From: Halorubrum rutilum | GTDB lineage: Archaea; Halobacteriota; Halobacteria; Halobacteriales; Haloferacaceae | Direction of reading: 5' to 3' | Length of the DNA: 64,000 nucleotides | Assembly: GCF_024494565.1 (NCBI RefSeq) | Contig: NZ_JANHDN010000001.1 | Span: 592,609-656,608, forward strand | Shown: piece after piece, positions 59,940-64,000 of the stretch | Position numbering within the stretch: position 1 is the stretch's first letter | How the letters are laid out: the number at the start of each line of letters is the position of its first letter | Translations under genes and position numbers: made by a program | The notes under the pieces: generated by a model | Databases searched by the model: none | What the model saw: only the letters and a program-made list of their open reading frames with translations | What the model was told of the DNA's origin: nothing

Positions 59940-61942
59940 AACTCGGTGTCGCGGTCGTCCGCGAGCTTCTCCACGATGAGCTCCGGCGTCGACCGCGCGA
60001 GGTGGCCCTTCCGCGGCGACCGGTTCACCCGAAGCTCGCCGTCGACGAGCCCCTCGGCCTCGATCCCGTCGACGGCGACGTCAAAGTCGGCGGCGTCGCG
60101 GATCTCGCGGGCGAGGTGGGAGACGAAGACGGCGGTGGCGTCCTGGCCGTCGAGCGCCTCCAGGATGCCCGCGATGATCTTCGCGGAGGCGCCGGGCTCC
60201 GTGATCGACTCCAGCTCGTCGACGAGGACGAGCCGGCCGTCGGCCCCCTCGACGAGGTCGCCGAAGTCGCGCAGCGTCGCCTCGAAGGCGCCCGCGTCGA
60301 GGGTCCCCTGCGACTTCGCGTAGTAGTGGACCTCCTCGAAGCGCTCGACCGTCGCGGACGCGGCCGGCACGGGCATCCCCATCTGCGCGAGGACAACGAC
60401 GAGCGCCACGAGGTCGAGCGTCGAGGTCTTGCCGCCGGAGTTGACCCCGGAGAGGAGCGTCGCGCCCGACACGGCGTAGTCGACGGGCTCGGCGTCGGCG
60501 AAGTCGACGTTGAGGAGCGGCGAGCGGCCGCCCTCGATCCGGAAGCCCTTCTCGGCCTTCGCGTCCGGTCCACCCGCCGCGCCCGGGTCGACCACCTCGG
60601 GCATGACGCAGTCGAAGTCGCGGGCGAACCGCGCGACGGCGAGCTCCACGTCGAGTTCGAGGGCGTCGCGGACGAGGTCCTCGACGGGCTCGCGCAGGTC
60701 GCCGAGGTCGCTCGCGAGCTCGGCCTTCAGCGTCGCCGCCCGTCGGTCGCGGGCCGCGGAGAGCTCCGTTCGGAGCCGCGAGACGGCGCTCTCGTCGTGA
60801 TCGACCGGAAACGAGGGGTCGCCGCCGAAGACGCGGTCGGCGAGCTCCGCCTCCTCGGGCTCCAAGCGGAGCGCGTCGGCGAGGTGCTCGCGGGCGCGGG
60901 CCAGCGCCTCGTCGTACTCGTCGGCGAGCTCGCGGTCTAGGAGCGAGTCGACGCGGGCGCCCTGCTCGACGAGGGAGAGGAAGTCGGTCCCCTCGATCGT
61001 CACGTCGCGCTCGCGGATCGCCTCCCGGAGGCGGTCGTCGGCGACCGACTCCGCGGTCGACACGGCGGCGTCGAGGTCGTCGACGGCGGCGGTCAGCCGC
61101 TCCAGCTCCGCGTCCCCGACGATCGTCCCGTCGTCGTCGAGCCGCGCGAGGGCGTCGCGGAGGGCGTCGGGGTCCGCCGCGGGCTCGCCGCCGGCGACGG
61201 GGTCGCCCGCCGACGCGGCCGCCTCGTGGACCGCCGCGGCCGCCTCCAGCCGCTCGCGGTTCGCGGCGAAGAAGGAGAGCAGTCGCTCCGGGACGGTCTC
61301 CGCCGGCTCGTCGAGGGCGTCCGGCCGGACGTGGACGTCCCCCTCGACGTCGAGCCCGGCGAACGCCTCATCGAGCACGATCACGGTCGCGTACGACCGG
61401 GCGAGCTCGGAGACGTCGCGGGCGTCCTCGACCGTCTCGACCGAGAGCTCGGGGACCGCCGACTCGGCCCGCGCGAGCGTCTCGGCGTCGGCGGTCGCGA
61501 GGCAGCGGTCGCGCACCCGGACCGTCGGCGGGTCGGACAGCGGCTCGACCCCGGCGAGCGCCTCTAGGACCGCAGGGTCCGGGTCGCGCTCGACCGCCGA
61601 CTCGACGAACGACTGCGCCTCCGCGATCCGCGAGGCCGAGGCGCTCGGGTAGAACGTCTCCAGGCGCTTGGCGGCGTAGTCGGTGACCGTGCGCTCGCGC
61701 AGCAGGTCGATCGCCTCCCGGTACACCTCGCGGGCGCGGTCGGTCGCCAGCACCCGGCCGTCGTCGCCGTGTCGCCGGCGGATCGCGCCGCGGGCGATGC
61801 GGGCCGCGCGGGCCTCGTTGACGCCGGGCGCGCGGGCGATGGCGGCGACGTCGCCCGACTCGACGGTCCCGACCGGGTCGTCGAGCTCGCGCAGCGCGGC
61901 GGCCGTCTTCGCTCCGACGCCGGGGATCGCCTCCAGCTCCAT
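59912..61942 (-). CDS. MutS-family ATPase with N-terminal helix-hairpin-helix (archaeal MutS homologue)
   Basis: 676 aa. It begins with HhH motifs (LEAIPGVGAKTAAALREL, IARAPGVNEARAARIARG), continues through a MutS-like lever/clamp region, and ends in a MutS ATPase (LLSGVNSGGKTSTLDL, LVLVDELESITEPGASAK, AVFVSHLAREIRD). It lacks the MutS mismatch-recognition domain I, so it is closer to archaeal MutS2/MutS5-like proteins without a Smr nuclease domain. Its role may be recombination or branch processing, not mismatch repair. A TATA-like CTTTTGCG lies 26 nt before the ATG. Confidence 0.85.
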   Translation of the reverse strand: MELEAIPGVGAKTAAALRELDDPVGTVESGDVAAIARAPGVNEARAARIARGAIRRRHGDDGRVLATDRAREVYREAIDLLRERTVTDYAAKRLETFYPSASASRIAEAQSFVESAVERDPDPAVLEALAGVEPLSDPPTVRVRDRCLATADAETLARAESAVPELSVETVEDARDVSELARSYATVIVLDEAFAGLDVEGDVHVRPDALDEPAETVPERLLSFFAANRERLEAAAAVHEAAASAGDPVAGGEPAADPDALRDALARLDDDGTIVGDAELERLTAAVDDLDAAVSTAESVADDRLREAIRERDVTIEGTDFLSLVEQGARVDSLLDRELADEYDEALARAREHLADALRLEPEEAELADRVFGGDPSFPVDHDESAVSRLRTELSAARDRRAATLKAELASDLGDLREPVEDLVRDALELDVELAVARFARDFDCVMPEVVDPGAAGGPDAKAEKGFRIEGGRSPLLNVDFADAEPVDYAVSGATLLSGVNSGGKTSTLDLVALVVVLAQMGMPVPAASATVERFEEVHYYAKSQGTLDAGAFEATLRDFGDLVEGADGRLVLVDELESITEPGASAKIIAGILEALDGQDATAVFVSHLAREIRDAADFDVAVDGIEAEGLVDGELRVNRSPRKGHLARSTPELIVEKLADDRDTEFYGDLLEKF

Positions 61943-62137
61943 CTACTCGCGGCTATCGCGGCGACGCGCAAAAGCATGGGGGTCGCGATCCCGCCGCCGC
62001 GGCGGGTTTCGGACGGCGACCGGGCCTCGGGTCCCGGCCGACGCGTCCGCCGTCGCGGCCGGCGCGCTTCCCGTTGCGGCCGACGAGTCCTCGGTCGCGG
62101 GCGACGCGCTTTTTCCCGCCGCCGCCGAACCGGGGCC

Positions 62138-63124
62138 ATGAGCCACCACACCCTCGCCGCCGACGGGGACGGTCTCGACCCGGAGACGGCGGCGAAGGCG
62201 GCCGCCGCGCGGGACGCGCTCGCCGAGCGCGACGGGGTCCTCGTCGCCTTCTCGGGCGGCGTCGACTCCGCGGTCGTCGCCGCGCTCGCGCGCGAGGCCC
62301 TCGGCGACGACGCGGTCGCGTGCACGGCGCGGAGCGAGACGCTGCCGGCCGCGGAGCTCGACGACGCGAAACGGGTCGCCGGCGAGATCGGGATCCGCCA
62401 CGAGACGGTCGCCTTCTCCGAGCTCGACGACCCGGAGTTCGTCGCCAACGACGGCGACCGGTGTTACCACTGCCGGACGATGCGGCTCGGCCGGATGTAC
62501 GAGACGGCCGAGGAGCTCGGGATCGGCACCGTCTGCGACGGGACGAACGCCGACGACCCCGGCGAGGGCCACCGCCCCGGGCTGCGCGCGGTCGAGGAAC
62601 TGGACGTGGTCTCGCCGCTGCTGGACGCCGGGATCTCGAAGGCGGAGGTGCGCGAGATCGCCGAGGCGTACGACCTCTCGGTCGCCGACAAGCCGTCGAT
62701 GGCCTGCCTCTCCTCGCGGATCCCGACCGGACTGGAGGTGACGGAGGCGCGGCTGACCCGCGTGGAGAAGGCCGAGCGCGTGCTCCGCGAGTGGGGGTTC
62801 GAGGGGTTCCGCGTCCGCGACCACGACGGGCTCGCGCGCGTCGAGATCGCGCCGGACGAGCTGGAGCGCGCGCTGGACCCGGCGTTCGCCGACGCGGTCC
62901 ACGAGCACCTCACCGATCTGGGGTTCGACTACGTCACCCTCGACATGGCCGGCTACCGGACCGGGAGCGTGAGTCCGGGCGGCGGAGAGGGGGACGACGG
63001 CGGCCGCGAGAGCGACGGCGACGGAGAGGGCGACGGCGACCGTAACGACGGCGACGAAGAGGGCGACATCGACCGTAACGACGGCGGGAGCGACCCGAAC
63101 CTCGGGCGGCGGTATCCGCGCTGA
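62138..63124 (+). CDS. larE: Nickel-pincer cofactor sulfur transferase LarE
   Basis: 328 aa. LarE is a PP-loop ATP pyrophosphatase that sacrifices sulfur from a Cys (or a cluster) to the pyridinium dicarboxylate precursor. The PP-loop is VAFSGGVDSAVVA (about residues 37-49). The conserved CYHCRTM and KPSMACLSSRIPTG motifs provide the key Cys. The last about 60 residues are an acidic repetitive tail (repeats of DRNDG) not in bacterial LarE. It complements larB at 28 kb; larA/larC were not found here. Confidence 0.9.
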   Translation: MSHHTLAADGDGLDPETAAKAAAARDALAERDGVLVAFSGGVDSAVVAALAREALGDDAVACTARSETLPAAELDDAKRVAGEIGIRHETVAFSELDDPEFVANDGDRCYHCRTMRLGRMYETAEELGIGTVCDGTNADDPGEGHRPGLRAVEELDVVSPLLDAGISKAEVREIAEAYDLSVADKPSMACLSSRIPTGLEVTEARLTRVEKAERVLREWGFEGFRVRDHDGLARVEIAPDELERALDPAFADAVHEHLTDLGFDYVTLDMAGYRTGSVSPGGGEGDDGGRESDGDGEGDGDRNDGDEEGDIDRNDGGSDPNLGRRYPR

Positions 63125-63223
63125 GGGGGCGACGAGTTCGGTTCGAGGTGAGGGGTCGCTCGCGTTATCACCCGTGAGACCCCGACGCGAACGCTTATTA
63201 CCGGTGTTGGGAAACCGACAGCT

Positions 63224-63427
63224 ATGAGCGAGGCACAGACGCTCGCGGTCATCGCCGGCGGCGTCGGCGGCGCGGTCGGCGCGTTCGTCGGGGTCGCGAT
63301 CGGCGGGAGCGCGCTCTCGGTGGCGCTGACGACGCTCGTCGTCGCGCTGCTGATCGGCTGCGGGGTCATCGCGAGCGCCGTCATCGCCGGCGACGTGGAG
63401 TTCCTCGCGAACGCCGACGGGGAATAA
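63224..63427 (+). CDS. Small two-helix membrane protein, hypothetical
   Basis: 67 aa: two hydrophobic helices (about residues 7-27 and 31-55) rich in Gly, Ala and Val, with an acidic C-terminus (DVEFLANADGE). No family is recognised. The TATA element CGCTTATTACC is centred 27 nt before the ATG at 63224, the standard leaderless geometry here, so it is likely expressed. It stands alone between larE and repeat copy D. Confidence 0.65.
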   Translation: MSEAQTLAVIAGGVGGAVGAFVGVAIGGSALSVALTTLVVALLIGCGVIASAVIAGDVEFLANADGE

Positions 63428-63449
63428 GCGAGACGGGAACACGGGGTTG

Positions 63450-63840
63450 CTCGTTTATAAGCAGACAGCTGCGGATCGTCGGTGAACATCTCCAAAGCCC
63501 CAGCCGCTCAGCTATACGTGAGCGATGACTATGGATCGGCAGAGAACATCTCCAAAGCCCCAGCCGCGAGGGCTCGCGCGGCTCGCTGCGCGCTTCAGTC
63601 GCTCGCTACGCTCGCTCCTTGCAGTGCTTGCGTCGCCGTGCTTCGCCCTCGCGGCTGCCCCTTTGAGTCCCGCCCCGCACAGCACCGCAGCCTCACACCT
63701 CCCCAGCCTCGCCGCTCGCTTCGCTCGCGGCGTCCCTCGCGCGTGCGACTCGCGGCCGGTGGCCGCTCGTCGGCACGCGCCACCGCAACCCTGAGTTCCG
63801 AGCGATCGCCGCCGTCATCTAGGGGTGGTTATAAATTGGG
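63450..63840 (-). repeat. Structured dispersed repeat, copy D (reverse orientation)
   Basis: Same architecture on the minus strand. Stem 1 CGAC/GTCG (63769-63772 with 63746-63749), GA steps, GCGGCC-ACC-GGCCGC. Stem 2 is changed to CGCCGC...GCGGCG. The closing stem is CAGCCGCGAGGGC with GCCCTCGCGGCTG (63645-63657 and 63561-63573), again exactly complementary despite a base difference from copies A and C. The 3' module (GCGGCTGGGGCTTTGGAGATGTTC) occurs twice, 60 bp apart. A TATA-like ATTTATAACC sits about 60 nt before stem 1. The IS element starts 34 bp beyond. Confidence 0.78.
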
Positions 63841-63873
63841 GCGACAGTCGACGGTCCGCGGGCCGGTTAAAAA

Positions 63874-64000
63874 GGCTGTGTTGAATCGCCATACAGCAGC
63901 GAGGTAGGCCACTAAATCAAAGGAGTTGAAGCGGGAAGATTCGGTTGCCTATGACACAAATCTCCCGCTTCATCGGGGAGGTTGTGCCGGTTGCTCAAAG
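63874..64000 (+). mobile_element. Left end of an insertion sequence (probably IS5-like haloarchaeal ISH)
   Basis: GGCTGTGTTGAATCGCC at 63874 resembles the terminal inverted repeat of haloarchaeal IS5-type elements, and a transposase-like frame starts 77 bp later. The right end lies outside the window, so the match of the second repeat and any target duplication cannot be checked. Confidence 0.55.
63951..64000 (+). CDS. Transposase, N-terminal fragment (runs off the edge)
   Basis: Only 16 codons are visible, starting MTQISRFIGEVVPVAQ. This resembles the N-terminus of IS5-family transposases common in haloarchaea (I recall a MTQISRF-type start followed by a DDE domain). No catalytic residue is inside the window, so the call rests on the start peptide and the upstream terminal-repeat-like sequence. 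Confidence 0.6.
   Translation, partial: MTQISRFIGEVVPVAQ

Noticed and set aside
63482..63907. Arg/Ala-rich frame starting MNISKAPAA across copy D, with a similar frame on the minus strand over copy A (7493-9220)
   Set aside because: Both come from the repeat's inverted arms; they have low complexity, differ in length between copies, and the copies' substitutions preserve base pairing, not codons.

Overview
The window is a very GC-rich chromosomal segment from an extremely halophilic archaeon (class Halobacteria, probably Halorubrum or a close relative). The encoded proteins are strongly acidic. Most genes are apparently leaderless, with a TATA box about 26-28 nt before the start codon. Haloarchaeal signature genes are present: a TBP of 185 aa, RadA, an Orc1/Cdc6 protein, a double-length TatC, and arginine synthesis on a LysW-type carrier. 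Genus is inferred from gene content and style, not from a database match.

Layout. 1-1.3 kb: a truncated tyrosine integrase runs off the left edge beside the 5' half of a tRNA-Leu gene, which marks the end of an integrated element. 1.4-8.9 kb: an EamA permease, DUF309, a zinc deacylase, a cupin, a CBS-containing site-2 protease, glutaredoxin, a repeat protein (DUF1508) broken by an in-frame TGA, and an amidohydrolase. 8.9-9.4 kb: repeat copy A. 9.4-14.8 kb: NAD-dependent DNA ligase, an ABC-2 transporter pair and MetY. 15-20.9 kb: signalling and membrane genes (histidine kinase, chemotaxis transducer, SPFH protein). 21.5-31.3 kb: lipoproteins, UvrB, HisG, GIY-YIG, LarB, a small DUF1931 protein, RpiA and Orc1/Cdc6. 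31.5-38.4 kb: tRNA G10 methyltransferase divergent from TBP, a Rad3/XPD-type helicase, an ACT regulator and RadA. 38.4-42.2 kb: an ammonium transporter fused to a P-II domain, and HemL. 42.8-52.2 kb: the arginine cluster argG-argH-argW-argX-argC-argB-argD-argE-argF, mostly with stop/start overlaps, which covers glutamate to arginine on a carrier protein. 52.6-63.4 kb: divergent tatC genes, UvrA, a lipoprotein, a MutS-family ATPase and LarE. 63.4-64 kb: repeat copy D and the start of an insertion sequence.

The most interesting unexplained signal is a dispersed, non-coding repeat family with four copies (about 8.9, 42.2, 52.2 and 63.4 kb). The copies differ in primary sequence in ways that preserve base pairing. 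A stem flanked by tandem G-A pairs, a variable hairpin and a 13-16 bp closing stem all show compensatory changes. This points to a conserved RNA (or hairpin-DNA) structure, not a protein gene. Other points worth a second look are the Cys-free LysW-like carrier, the Amt-P-II fusion with Trp at the usual uridylylated Tyr, the TGA in the DUF1508 gene, a paralogue scar behind a Tat lipoprotein, and one TATA element lying midway between tbp and its divergent neighbour.
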